Shown piece by piece: positions 17,652 through 26,251 of a stretch of DNA of 64,000 bases. The position numbers and the translations under genes were made by a program. Source of the DNA: Bradyrhizobium macuxiense (lineage in GTDB: Bacteria > Pseudomonadota > Alphaproteobacteria > Rhizobiales > Xanthobacteraceae); contig NZ_VITY01000021.1 in assembly GCF_007993935.1 (NCBI RefSeq), positions 1-64,000 on the forward strand, read 5' to 3'. How positions within the stretch are numbered: position 1 is the stretch's first letter; each line of letters begins with the position of its first letter. The notes beneath the pieces were generated by a model that worked only from the letters and a program-made list of their open reading frames with translations, was not told the origin of the DNA and searched no databases.

Positions 17652-19976
17652 ATGAACATTCTTCCCGGCAATATGCGTTTTGGTGCGGGCCAGCCCGTCA
17701 AGCGTCTGGAAGACCAGCGGCTGGTCACCGGGAAGGGGCATTTCATCGACGACAAGCCGCAGGACGGCGCGCTCTGGCTGCACGTGCTGCGCTCGCCGCA
17801 TGCCCACGCCAACATCAAGGCGATCGACGCCAAGGCGGCGCTGGAGATGCCCGGCGTCAAGGCGGTCTATACCGGCGCCGACCTCGTCAAGGACGATATC
17901 GGCACGCTGCCGACGCTCGCGATCTTCAAGCGGCCCGATGGCTCGCCGATGACCGTGCCGCCGCGGCGCCTGCTGGCGCATGAGGTGGTTCGCTACGCCG
18001 GCGAGGGTGTCGCGGCCGTGGTCGCGACCTCGCGGACGCTGGCGCAGACCGCGGCGGAGGCGATCGAGGTCGACTACGAGGTGCTGCCGTCGGTGGTCGA
18101 TCCGGTCGAGGCGATCAAATCAGGCGCGCCGGCGGTCTGGCCGGAGGCGCCCGACAACATCGTCGCTGCGATGAGCTACGGCGACGCCGCCAAGGTCGAG
18201 CAAGCCTTCGCCAGCGCCGCCCACAAGGTGTCGCTCGATCTCATCAGCCAGCGCCTGGTGCCGTCGGCGATGGAGCCGCGCTCGACCATCGCCGAAATCG
18301 AGAAGAAGACCGGACGGCTGATCCTCCACGTGCAGTCGCAGACCCCGGGCTCGACCCGCGATCTCCTCGCGGAATCGATCCTGAAGCGGCCGAAGGACAG
18401 CGTGCGCGTGCTGGTCGGCGATATCGGCGGCGGCTTCGGCCAGAAGACCAGCCTCTATCCGGAAGACGGCATCGTCGCCTATGCCGCGACCAAGCTGAAC
18501 GAGAAGATCCGCTGGCGCGGCGACCGCACCGACGAGTTCGTCGGCGGCACCCACGGCCGCGACCTCACCTCGACCGGCGAGTTCGCGCTCGACGCCAAGG
18601 GCCGCGTGCTGGCCTATCGGGTGCGCTCGATCGGCGGCACCGGCGCTTACTCGTCGGGCACCGCCAACATCATTCCGCTGGTGCTCGGCCCGTTCGTGCA
18701 AACTGGCGTGTACGATCTGCCGCTGGTGCATTTCGAGGTGAAGTCGGTGATGACCCACACCGCGCCGGTCGGTGCCTATCGCGGCGCCGGCAGGCCGGAG
18801 GCGGTGTTCATCGTCGAGCGGCTGTTCGACGCCGCCGCGCGGCAGATCGGCATGGACCCGCGCACCATCCGCAAGGTCAACTACATCAAGCCGGCGCAGC
18901 TGCCCTACACCAATGCGGTCGGGCAGGTGTACGACTCCGGCGCCTTCGCCCACATGCTGGAGCGCGCCTCCGATCTCGCCGACTGGAACGGCTTTGCCGC
19001 GCGCAAGAAGGCGGCCAAGAAGAAGGGCCTGCTCTACGGCCGCGGGCTGACCAGCTACATCGAATGGACCGGCGGCCGCGCCCACACCGAAAACGTCTCG
19101 CTGCATGCGACCGCCGAAGGCCGCATCGTCCTGCATTCCGGCACCATGGCGATGGGGCAGGGCCTCGCCACCACCTACACCCAGATGATATCAGATACGC
19201 TCGGCATTGCCATGGACAAGATCGACGTCATCCAGGGCGACACCGATCTCGCCACCGGCTTCGGCAGCGTCGGCTCGCGCTCGCTGTTCGTCGGCGGCAC
19301 CGCGGTCGCGGTCTCCGCCAACGACATGATCAACAAGGCGCGCGACAGGGCATCCAACCTGCTGGAAGCCTCCGTCGAGGACATCGAATATCGCGACGGC
19401 TTCCTCACCGTGGTCGGCACCGACAGGCGCATCAGCCTGTTCGAGATCGCGAAGAAAGAAAACGGCGCCAAGCTCTCGGTCGAGAGCGAGGGCAATGTCG
19501 ACGGCCCGAGCTGGCCGAACGGCACGCATATCTGCGAGGTCGAGATCGATCCCGAGACCGGCGTCACGCGGGTGGTGCGCTACACCACGGTCGACGACGT
19601 CGGCGTCGCCGTCAATCCGATGCTGGTGACCGGGCAGGTGCATGGTGGCGTTGTCCAGGGCATCGGCCAGGCGCTTTACGAAGGCGTCGCCTACAGCGAG
19701 GAAGGCCAGCTTCTGACCGCAAGCTATCAGGACTATTGCATCCCGCGCGCCTCGGACATTCCGCCGATGTCAGTGACGCTCGATCCCTCCGCGCCCTGCA
19801 AGACCAATCCGCTCGGCGCCAAGGGCTGCGGCGAGTCGGGCGCGATCGGCGGGCCGCCCTGCATCACCAACGGCGTGATGGATGCCTTGAGCGAGGTCGG
19901 GATCGCTCAGCTCAACACACCGCTGACGCCGGTGAAGATCTGGCAGGCGATCCAGGACGCGAAGGCGGGGGCCTAG
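17652..19976 (+). CDS. CoxL-like molybdenum hydroxylase large subunit (form II)
   Basis: The 774-residue molybdopterin-binding subunit belongs to the xanthine dehydrogenase/aerobic CO dehydrogenase family. It starts at MNILPGNMRFGAGQPVKRLEDQRL. The active-site loop is AYRGAGR (375-381), the form II signature, instead of the selenosulfide-cysteine loop of true CO dehydrogenase (form I). The conserved base Glu728 lies in GCGESGAIGG. Such subunits normally work with an FAD subunit (CoxM) and a 2Fe-2S subunit (CoxS); neither is adjacent here. It therefore probably hydroxylates an unidentified substrate, with partners encoded elsewhere. The accessory island begins just downstream. Confidence 0.9.
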   Translation: MNILPGNMRFGAGQPVKRLEDQRLVTGKGHFIDDKPQDGALWLHVLRSPHAHANIKAIDAKAALEMPGVKAVYTGADLVKDDIGTLPTLAIFKRPDGSPMTVPPRRLLAHEVVRYAGEGVAAVVATSRTLAQTAAEAIEVDYEVLPSVVDPVEAIKSGAPAVWPEAPDNIVAAMSYGDAAKVEQAFASAAHKVSLDLISQRLVPSAMEPRSTIAEIEKKTGRLILHVQSQTPGSTRDLLAESILKRPKDSVRVLVGDIGGGFGQKTSLYPEDGIVAYAATKLNEKIRWRGDRTDEFVGGTHGRDLTSTGEFALDAKGRVLAYRVRSIGGTGAYSSGTANIIPLVLGPFVQTGVYDLPLVHFEVKSVMTHTAPVGAYRGAGRPEAVFIVERLFDAAARQIGMDPRTIRKVNYIKPAQLPYTNAVGQVYDSGAFAHMLERASDLADWNGFAARKKAAKKKGLLYGRGLTSYIEWTGGRAHTENVSLHATAEGRIVLHSGTMAMGQGLATTYTQMISDTLGIAMDKIDVIQGDTDLATGFGSVGSRSLFVGGTAVAVSANDMINKARDRASNLLEASVEDIEYRDGFLTVVGTDRRISLFEIAKKENGAKLSVESEGNVDGPSWPNGTHICEVEIDPETGVTRVVRYTTVDDVGVAVNPMLVTGQVHGGVVQGIGQALYEGVAYSEEGQLLTASYQDYCIPRASDIPPMSVTLDPSAPCKTNPLGAKGCGESGAIGGPPCITNGVMDALSEVGIAQLNTPLTPVKIWQAIQDAKAGA

Positions 19977-20056
19977 CCCTGCTGTCATTTCCGCCTCGAA
20001 CGTAGCCGGTAAGGCAAAGGGCCGCTAACGCGGGGGGTATTTCCAACACCTTGGCC

Positions 20057-20839
20057 CTAGTCGTCGCGCTCGCTTCCGTCACGCGTCCGGTTCGACAGCT
20101 CGTCGTGGCGCGCGGCGCGGGCTTGGAGCTGTTCGCCGCCCGGTGTTCCCCCAAGAATCTGGTTGACGCCGACGCATACCCCGAGCGCCGACATTGACAG
20201 ATACTCCAGCGTTTCCGCGACCTCGTTGGGCCGGACGATGGGATTGGTGTCAAAGCCGGGCCCCTGGAGATCAGCGACAACGTAACGGTTGAGCGCCGTT
20301 ACGGACGGGTGGGCTGAGTCCGATGAGAGCTGCGCATAGAAGATATAGCTGCGCTTGAAGTCGCCCCGGATGCCCGCGACAGCTTTCGGATTGAGCACCT
20401 TAGTAACCGGCCCATTCCGGTTGAGGTCGCGCATCTGGGTGCGCAGCCGTTCCTCAACTTTTCCGTCAAGCTGGTGCTCGCCGGAGAATATGGCCTGTCC
20501 CATGGAACGGCGATGGCTCAGTTCATCGTCGCGCATCTGTTTGACGAACGTATCACCGTCCTCCACGAGGCCGACAGTCCAATAGAGATTTTCGAGAACA
20601 CAGCGCGTGATGGTGCGCGCCTCGACTATCCTGCTGGCATGCAGGAGGGTGAGCGCTGCTTTGAGGTTTGAGACTGTACGCGCGAGTAGCGTCAGGCTTA
20701 GATATGTGGGATCGGCGAAGCCTTTTTCCGTGATTTTGACGTCGGCAGTTGCGAAGATCGCATCGGCCGTTCCGCCAATCTGTTCGCAGTGTGCCTTCCA
20801 GTCCTCGATGAGAGGCGCCATCTTTCCCTGGGAGGCCAT
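20057..20839 (-). CDS. DUF5677-like protein
   Basis: The 260-residue, mostly helical soluble protein has no signal or membrane segment. The central stretch LLHASRIVEARTITRCVLEN and the later SSDSAHPSVTALNRY resemble the DUF5677 family, found scattered in accessory regions. Its ATG directly abuts the stop of the upstream membrane-protein gene (TGA then ATG), so the two are one translational unit. Codon use is less GC-rich than in flanking chromosomal genes. Function is unknown; family members occur in islands and near defence-type genes, but no catalytic motif is visible. Confidence 0.7.
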   Translation of the reverse strand: MASQGKMAPLIEDWKAHCEQIGGTADAIFATADVKITEKGFADPTYLSLTLLARTVSNLKAALTLLHASRIVEARTITRCVLENLYWTVGLVEDGDTFVKQMRDDELSHRRSMGQAIFSGEHQLDGKVEERLRTQMRDLNRNGPVTKVLNPKAVAGIRGDFKRSYIFYAQLSSDSAHPSVTALNRYVVADLQGPGFDTNPIVRPNEVAETLEYLSMSALGVCVGVNQILGGTPGGEQLQARAARHDELSNRTRDGSERDD

Positions 20840-21409
20840 TCAAAAAACTGCCTTCAGGAAAGTGAAAGCTGCCGCAACGAGTACGCCCAATGCAACCAGG
20901 GGGCCCTTTTCGTATTCGGCGACGCGTCTTGCGACGAACTCAATGGCTGACAGCGGAAGCAGCAAAGCCGCGACGGCTACCACCGTAACGGAGAATAGGA
21001 ATCCTTTCATCCCCGTAACCACACCGAAGAAAGAGACACTGGCCATTACGCTGTACAGCGCGATGAGTTGCATGTCCTTGTTGTCTAGTACCCTGCCATC
21101 ATACGCGAGGAGAAGGCCACCTAGGACGGCCGCAGAGCTCACTGCAAAGTAACAGAAGAAGACGGCAACTGAAATTGCCCCGGTCAGGAGCATAGCGATG
21201 GTCATCAAAGTCGTGACGACCGGAGAGTCTTCGCGCATAGCTTTGGCAAAGCGTGTGGACAGCGCGGTAGCGCGACATTCATCCAAGAAAGACCAAGCCC
21301 GGATATTCCACAGTGCCAACGCATGCTGCTGGGCATCGGAAAGCAGAATGCTGAGGCTTGTCAAAACGAACGCCGTTGCGCTCAGCGGCATCAGACCTTT
21401 GTTCAGCAT
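20840..21409 (-). CDS. Small integral membrane protein, unknown
   Basis: The 189-residue protein has about four or five predicted membrane segments: an N-terminal LSATAFVLTSLSILL, VTTLMTIAMLLTGAISVAV, a segment near 115-140, VTVVAVAALLLPLSAIEFV, and a C-terminal LVALGVLVAAAFTFL. GAGGAGG lies 8 nt before the ATG. It is the first gene of a two-gene unit with the DUF5677-like gene. The soluble loop at about 35-65 is charged and could contact the partner. No known family was recognised. Confidence 0.75.
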   Translation of the reverse strand: MLNKGLMPLSATAFVLTSLSILLSDAQQHALALWNIRAWSFLDECRATALSTRFAKAMREDSPVVTTLMTIAMLLTGAISVAVFFCYFAVSSAAVLGGLLLAYDGRVLDNKDMQLIALYSVMASVSFFGVVTGMKGFLFSVTVVAVAALLLPLSAIEFVARRVAEYEKGPLVALGVLVAAAFTFLKAVF

Positions 21410-21769
21410 CTGACCAGCCTCCTCGTAGTCCGAATGCTACACGATTCGCCTTCCGATTTGGGCGTTCAACGCCGGATATGCCCGAGCCAAGACATAGTCG
21501 CTCTTGCGGCGCTTGCCAGTCCTGGGAAGCTACATAGACGGCTAAGGCCCTGGAATTGCCGGACATGTTCAGTGAAAGCACATCGCGGCCTTGACGCGCC
21601 TAGCCTGGCACAGCACTGGGCTTTCCATGCGCCAAGCCGGAATCCGGCTTAGTCAGCCAGTCAGATAGAAAAGCCGCTGGCCCTGTGAGGCAATTAAAAA
21701 TCGCGCTAGAACGTTTCCTGCCTAATTCAACATCTGTGTTACGCATAGGCGGACTGTTGCGCGGCGGCG
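21410..21769. other. Intergenic stretch of the accessory island, no supported gene
   Basis: These 360 bases separate the divergent membrane-protein gene and the frameshifted gene. Short frames exist on both strands but none shows alphaproteobacterial codon preference, a ribosome site or a recognisable product. The base composition is lower in GC than the surrounding chromosome. Promoters for the two divergent transcripts should lie here, but no clear -35/-10 pair was identified. Confidence 0.5.
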
Positions 21770-22283
21770 ATGATCACAGGGGGCAGGGTCGTGGAAGACG
21801 CTTCGGATAGCTCGTCCTATCGGCTGGTAAAGCTTTGGTGGCGTCGGGCCTATAAGTGGGTGCCGATTGGCGCTGCGCTCATTGCTGGTTTGGCGGCGCT
21901 GCTGGCTAACGTACGCGCCATCGGTGAGTTTTTCGGCTTGACGCCAAGGGATGAGCCGAAACTGAAACTCGTCTTGAAAGAAGATCGGGACATGAACAAC
22001 ATACGGCCGCACGATACGCCGGAAGGTTTCGTTTTCAGCTTCACACTGACGAAGGTTGGCGCAGAGCTGGTGAGAAACTGCCGTATTGAAATGCTATACG
22101 ACCGCGAGCCGCAGACCATTAAAGAGACGACCTGAATCGTTCTCACTTCCCTCAGGAGTCGTCAGAAGAGATATCGGCGTTACATTGGTTCCGTTCGAGT
22201 ATAGGGGCTTAAGGGGTCCCTTTTATGCCTACGTCCTGTGCGACAATGTTGGCTCAGAGCAAATTGTGGCCGATGGGCGCTAG
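21770..22283 (+). pseudogene. Membrane-anchored hypothetical protein, frameshifted
   Basis: The first frame (21770-22135) encodes 121 residues: a basic N-terminus with WWRRAYKW, a membrane segment WVPIGAALIAGLAALLANV, then a soluble domain ending IEMLYDREPQTIKETT at an in-frame TGA. The +1 frame then continues protein-like from about 22130 to the TAG at 22283, with SLPSGVVRRDIGVTLVPFEY and FYAYVLCDNVG. The two pieces together would make a plausible ~170-residue anchored protein, so a single-base indel at about 22115-22140 is inferred. GTG at 21791 behind GGGGGCAGG is an alternative start. Family not recognised. Confidence 0.55.
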
Positions 22284-22320
22284 CGCGGTGTTGCCCTTGA
22301 GGAGCCGCGATGTTAGCCGC

Positions 22321-22836
22321 TTAAGGCCTCTCCGGCTTTAGTTTATCGAACAGGTCGGGCGTTTTCTCAGGCGGGTCGGGCAAATCCTGCAACCGGATAA
22401 CCTCGAAGCCTTCCGCCTTGCCGAACCGGAAAATGTCGTCGTCGTTCGAATATATCCGCTCAGCGCCCTCGACCTGGGCAATCGCGATGATTTGCCGATC
22501 GAACTTCACCTTGGCCCAGCTTTCCGTGCCTTCCTTCTTATCCTTATTGCGCACCGCCTGGCGGTGCCGTTCAGCGGCCTCGACCGCTGCGCGCGGCCCG
22601 AACGATGCGATACGGAAGCGCGGCGTCTTGCTGAGGATCTCCAGGTACTGCGGCGCCGCATCACCCGCGCCAATCAGCACCTCGCTCAGTGCTGGCGTCG
22701 GGATGATGACGACGTCCTTCTGCCTATCGAGGGTTTCGATAAGGTGCGTGAGTTTTGCATCGACCTCGCCGACACCTTTTACGCGGGGGTCTAAGAGCGG
22801 CACCAGGAACGATGTATCGAAGACCACCACCGCCAT
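22321..22836 (-). CDS. PIN-domain ribonuclease-like protein
   Basis: The 171-residue protein has the acidic residues of the PIN fold: Asp7 in VVVFDTSFLVPLLDP, Glu52 in PALSEVLIG, Asp113 in KFDRQIIAIAQ, and an Asp cluster in IYSNDDDIFRFG (132-134). This is a VapC-like metal-dependent RNase layout, though longer than typical VapC (~130 residues) because of an insertion around residues 88-110. It abuts the partner gene upstream (TAA immediately followed by ATG). No VapB-like antitoxin is adjacent, so it is not a standard VapBC pair. Confidence 0.85.
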   Translation of the reverse strand: MAVVVFDTSFLVPLLDPRVKGVGEVDAKLTHLIETLDRQKDVVIIPTPALSEVLIGAGDAAPQYLEILSKTPRFRIASFGPRAAVEAAERHRQAVRNKDKKEGTESWAKVKFDRQIIAIAQVEGAERIYSNDDDIFRFGKAEGFEVIRLQDLPDPPEKTPDLFDKLKPERP

Positions 22837-23586
22837 TTAGTGACGGCCCTTGTCATCGCGCCGCAGGCCAAGAATGTCGCTTAGCGCGTCGTCGCTTTCG
22901 TGCCAGGTGCCGCCCTCGACCGCCCGCAGCTTGCCGACCACGTCGGCCATCGGGCTGTCATCTAGCACCTCGAAATCATTGATGTCGAATTGTTCGAGAT
23001 TCCAGGCGCCGCTTTCCTCGCGCACCCACTTGCCGCTGCCATGCACGCGGATGACGCCGTTCAGGTAATAGGGCGCGAGCCGACGCGCGACCTCTTCGCC
23101 GCGCACGTTGCAATGATACTCAACGTCACCGTCCTTGAGCCAAACCGGAATCGTCTCATCGCGGCCGCCGATACGGATAATCCGGCCGTCGAGTGTGCCG
23201 ACCTCGCGGAACGGCCCGTACTTCACGGGCTTCGGCCGGGTGCGGCCGGGGAATTCAATCACCTGGCCGACCGTCGGTCCGGTCAGCGTCGCAACGGCGC
23301 CGTCCTTGGCCAGGAGGTTGTCGATCTTCTTGAAGGCCTGCATGGCGTCTTTTGGCCCGTCGCCCCGGCTGACGCGGCTCACGCGCTCCTCAACCTTCGG
23401 GAAGGCGACCGGCTCAATGGTCGAGACGAGTACCGCGCTGCCCTTCTCCATGTGCGAGAAATGCACTCGCTCGCACTCGCCCAGCAGAACGGCCAGCTCC
23501 GCCATGTACTCCGCCAGGCGGGCCATAGGCAGGCTATCGACGCTGAAAACGTCGATTTTCAAGCGATATTGCTGCTGTTCTGCCAC
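22837..23586 (-). CDS. Conserved accessory protein paired with PIN nuclease
   Basis: The protein has 249 residues from a GTG start at 23586 with AAGGAA about 9 nt upstream; a longer open frame reaches 23820 but its extra N-terminus is not protein-like. The product begins AEQQQYRLKIDVFSVDSLPM. It has a helical N-terminal part including LAEYMAELAVLLGECE, then a beta-rich part with GTLDGRIIRIGGRDETIPVW and VRGEEVARRLAPYYLNGVIR. The C-terminus contains IRVHGSGKWVREESG and NDFEVLDDSPM. No signal or membrane segment. I recall similar unnamed proteins next to PIN genes in proteobacterial islands, but no function. It is translationally coupled to the PIN gene. Confidence 0.75.
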   Translation of the reverse strand: MAEQQQYRLKIDVFSVDSLPMARLAEYMAELAVLLGECERVHFSHMEKGSAVLVSTIEPVAFPKVEERVSRVSRGDGPKDAMQAFKKIDNLLAKDGAVATLTGPTVGQVIEFPGRTRPKPVKYGPFREVGTLDGRIIRIGGRDETIPVWLKDGDVEYHCNVRGEEVARRLAPYYLNGVIRVHGSGKWVREESGAWNLEQFDINDFEVLDDSPMADVVGKLRAVEGGTWHESDDALSDILGLRRDDKGRH

Positions 23587-23888
23587 GTCGAAGCGTTCCT
23601 TAATTGTTCCTAAAATAACACCATCCTGGCCGAATGGTATGAGGGGGATGTCAATTTTTTCCTGACGCTGGGCGGGCGGCCACGCTGGCCTGCCTATGGC
23701 GATGTGGCGCTGGGGACCCCAAAAGGAATCTCCCTGGAGTAGCGGGGGGATGTCGTCGTCTTCACAGGCTGTAGATGTTGCCGCTGATCTTCGCGTCGGA
23801 ATTGTCGAGCCCGGCAGCACGAGGTGGCTGCCGACCGCTGTCCGGCAACGACCGCGCTGGCGCGGGCCCCGGATTGACGGGGGCAGCG
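23587..23888. other. Gap at the right edge of the accessory island
   Basis: These 302 bases lie between the start of the PIN-partner gene and the 3' end of the acyl-CoA dehydrogenase gene. Composition returns to the chromosomal level here. The promoter of the PIN module should lie within it. A minus-strand frame ending near 23764 reads plausibly for about 30 residues but has no credible start. No repeat or attachment site matching the left edge (around 19980-20056) was found. Confidence 0.45.
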
Positions 23889-25085
23889 TTACAACCCCAA
23901 CACCATCTTCGCGATGATGTCGCGCTGGATCTCCGACGAGCCGCCGAAGATCGTGTACGCCCGCCCGTTGAGATATTCCGGCACCACCGGCAGCAGCTCC
24001 TCGGGAATCGCCGGCTCGTGGTTGAGCCGGTAGAACGGCCGCGCCGGCTCGACCGCAAGGCCGTCCTGGCCGATCACGTCGACGCCGAGCCGCGTCACCG
24101 CCTGGCGGATTTCGCTGACGCGGAGCTTGATCAGCGACGACACCGCGCCGGGATTCTGCCCGGTCTGCAGCGCCGACAGCACCCGCAGCTCGGTCATCTC
24201 CAGCGCGTCGATGTCGACCTCGACCTCCGACATCCGCATCGCGATATCGGGATCATCGATGGCGCGGCCGGTGACATCTGACTCCGCGAGATCGGAGATC
24301 GTCTTCAGCGCCTCGCGCAGTTTTGCCGATGCGATGCCGGAGCCGCGCTCGAATTCCAGCAGGTACTTGCCGTAGGTCCAGCCCTTGCCTTCCTCGCCGA
24401 CGCGATTGGCGACGGGCACGCGGACGTCGTCGAAGAACACCTGGTTGACCTCGTGGTCGCCGCCGATGGTCAGGATCGGGCGCGTGGTGATGCCCGGCGT
24501 CTTCATGTCGATGAGAATAAAACTGATGCCGTCCTGCTGCCGCTCGCCCTCATTGGTGCGCACGAGCGCGAACATGCGGTTGGCGTGATGCGCATGCGTG
24601 GTCCAGATCTTGGTGCCGTTGATGATGTAGTCGTCACCGTCGCGCACTGCGCGGGTCTTCAGCGAGGCGAGGTCGGAGCCGGAGCCCGGCTCGGAATAGC
24701 CCTGGCACCAGTAATCCTCGCCGGAGAGAATCCGCGGCAGATAGAAGTTCTGCTGCTCGGGCGAGCCGAAGCCGATGATGACGGGGCCGACCATCTTCAC
24801 GCCCATCACGTTGACATTCGGCACGCCGGCGCGGGCGCACTCGGCCTCGAAGATCCATCGCTGCGCCGGCGTCCAGTCCGGGCCGCCATGTTCGACCGGC
24901 CAGCCCGGCGCGCCCCAGCCCTTCTTGTGCAGCGCGCGCTGCCAGGCCATGCCGATGTCGGGATCGGAGAACACCGACGGCGTCAGCGCGGTGGCGCGCT
25001 TCATCTCCGGCGTCAGACTCTCGGCGATATAGTCGCGGACTTCCTGTTCGAAGGCGCGTTCCTCGGCACTGAAGGTGAGATCCAT
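23889..25085 (-). CDS. Acyl-CoA dehydrogenase
   Basis: The 398-residue FAD enzyme has the three ACAD domains. The helical N-domain starts MDLTFSAEERAFEQEVRDYI. The middle beta domain has WCQGYSEPGSGSDLASLKT and IINGTKIWTTHAHHANRMF. The C-terminal helical domain ends with GGSSEIQRDIIAKMVLGL. It oxidises an acyl-CoA to the 2,3-enoyl-CoA. It is the last gene of a three-gene minus-strand operon, 12 bp after a second acyl-CoA dehydrogenase. Paired ACAD genes sometimes encode alpha2-beta2 heterotetramers. Chain specificity is not evident. Confidence 0.92.
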   Translation of the reverse strand: MDLTFSAEERAFEQEVRDYIAESLTPEMKRATALTPSVFSDPDIGMAWQRALHKKGWGAPGWPVEHGGPDWTPAQRWIFEAECARAGVPNVNVMGVKMVGPVIIGFGSPEQQNFYLPRILSGEDYWCQGYSEPGSGSDLASLKTRAVRDGDDYIINGTKIWTTHAHHANRMFALVRTNEGERQQDGISFILIDMKTPGITTRPILTIGGDHEVNQVFFDDVRVPVANRVGEEGKGWTYGKYLLEFERGSGIASAKLREALKTISDLAESDVTGRAIDDPDIAMRMSEVEVDIDALEMTELRVLSALQTGQNPGAVSSLIKLRVSEIRQAVTRLGVDVIGQDGLAVEPARPFYRLNHEPAIPEELLPVVPEYLNGRAYTIFGGSSEIQRDIIAKMVLGL

Positions 25086-25097
25086 GTGCGCTCTCCG

Positions 25098-26243
25098 TTA
25101 TGCGTGGACGCGGCCGCTCAGCGCGGCGTGGCGGCGATAATGATGGGCGCTGCCGCCGAACAGGGTGTCGAAGGCGAGCAGCCGCTTGAAATAGGCACCG
25201 ATGTCGAGTTCCTCGGTGACGCCCATGGCGCCGTGCAGCTGCACCGCCTGCTCGGCGACGAAGCGCGCGCATTTGCCGATCTTCGCCTTGGCGCCGGAGG
25301 CGGCACGGCCGCGGGCGACCGGCTCGGCATTGGCCATCAGCGCGGCGCGCAATGCCATCGAGCGTGCCTCGTCGACCTGCATCGCCACATCGGCGAGGCG
25401 ATGACGGATCACCTGGTTGGCCGACAGCGGCCGCCCGAACTGTTTCCGAATTTTGGTGTATTCGAGCGTTGTGTCGAGCAGCGTCTGCATGATGCCGACC
25501 GCTTCCGCGCCGAGCGCGGCCATCGCACGGTCGACCACGGTTTCGATCGCGGGCAGCGCATCGCTGCCATCGCCGAGCAGCGCGTCGGCAGGCAGTTGCA
25601 CATCCCTGAGGTCGAGATTGCAGCCGCGCCCGCCGCCGAGCCGCGCATAGTCGCGCGAGGTGAGGCCGGGCGCACCGGCCGGCACAAGGAACAAGCCAAG
25701 CTTGCCGGATGCGCCATTGGCGTTCGCGATGCGGGCGGAGACGATGATCTGGCCAGCGGCGGCGCCGTCGAGCACCGCGACCTTGCTGCCGTTCAGCCGC
25801 CAGCCGCCGGCGGATTTGGTCGCCGTCGTGTCGACATGGGCGAGGTCGAAGCGCGCAGCGCGCTCCGAATGTGCGAAGGCGAGCGTGAGCGCGCCCTCGG
25901 CGATCTTGGGCAGGATCGCCTGCTTCTGCGCCTCGGTGCCGCATTCGGCGACCAGCGCAGCACCGATCACGACGGTGGAAAGGAACGGCTCGGACACCAG
26001 GCCGCGGCCGAACGCTTCCATCAACAGCCCGATCTCGATCGCGCCGCCGCCGAGCCCGCCATGGGCTTCGGCGATCGGCAGCGCCAGCCAGCCGAGCTCG
26101 GCGAATTGTTTCCAGATCGCGGGCGAATAACCCAGTGGGTCATTCGCCGCCTTTTTGCGATGCTCTGATGTGAAGGTCTCCGCCACGAAGCGGTCGGCAC
26201 TTTCGCGCAGCAGGCGCTGCTCGTCGCTGAGGGTGAGGTCCAT
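25098..26243 (-). CDS. Acyl-CoA dehydrogenase, more divergent partner
   Basis: The 381-residue protein begins MDLTLSDEQRLLRESADRFV, which sets the start at 26243 inside a longer open frame. The N-domain and the middle domain are recognisable (LALPIAEAHGGLGGG, AHSERAARFDLAHVDTTA, RLNGSKVAVLDGAAAGQIIV). The FAD-contact segment normally reading YSEPGSGSD is degenerate here (AHSERAARFD). The C-terminus retains VQLHGAMGVTEELDIGAYFKR. This asymmetry with the downstream ACAD fits a heteromeric pair in which one subunit carries the catalytic machinery. It lies between the hydratase and the second ACAD gene. Confidence 0.9.
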   Translation of the reverse strand: MDLTLSDEQRLLRESADRFVAETFTSEHRKKAANDPLGYSPAIWKQFAELGWLALPIAEAHGGLGGGAIEIGLLMEAFGRGLVSEPFLSTVVIGAALVAECGTEAQKQAILPKIAEGALTLAFAHSERAARFDLAHVDTTATKSAGGWRLNGSKVAVLDGAAAGQIIVSARIANANGASGKLGLFLVPAGAPGLTSRDYARLGGGRGCNLDLRDVQLPADALLGDGSDALPAIETVVDRAMAALGAEAVGIMQTLLDTTLEYTKIRKQFGRPLSANQVIRHRLADVAMQVDEARSMALRAALMANAEPVARGRAASGAKAKIGKCARFVAEQAVQLHGAMGVTEELDIGAYFKRLLAFDTLFGGSAHHYRRHAALSGRVHA

Positions 26244-26251
26244 CTGGCTTT

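Noticed and set aside
23762-23880. Possible C-terminus of a gene at the island's right edge (minus frame ending LDNSDAKISGNIYSL)
   Set aside because: It reads protein-like for ~30 residues but the frame upstream is a shadow of the acyl-CoA dehydrogenase gene and no start exists. It might be an integration remnant, but I could not support it.
24453-26168. A 571-codon plus-strand open frame
   Set aside because: It runs antisense to both acyl-CoA dehydrogenase genes, which carry all family motifs.
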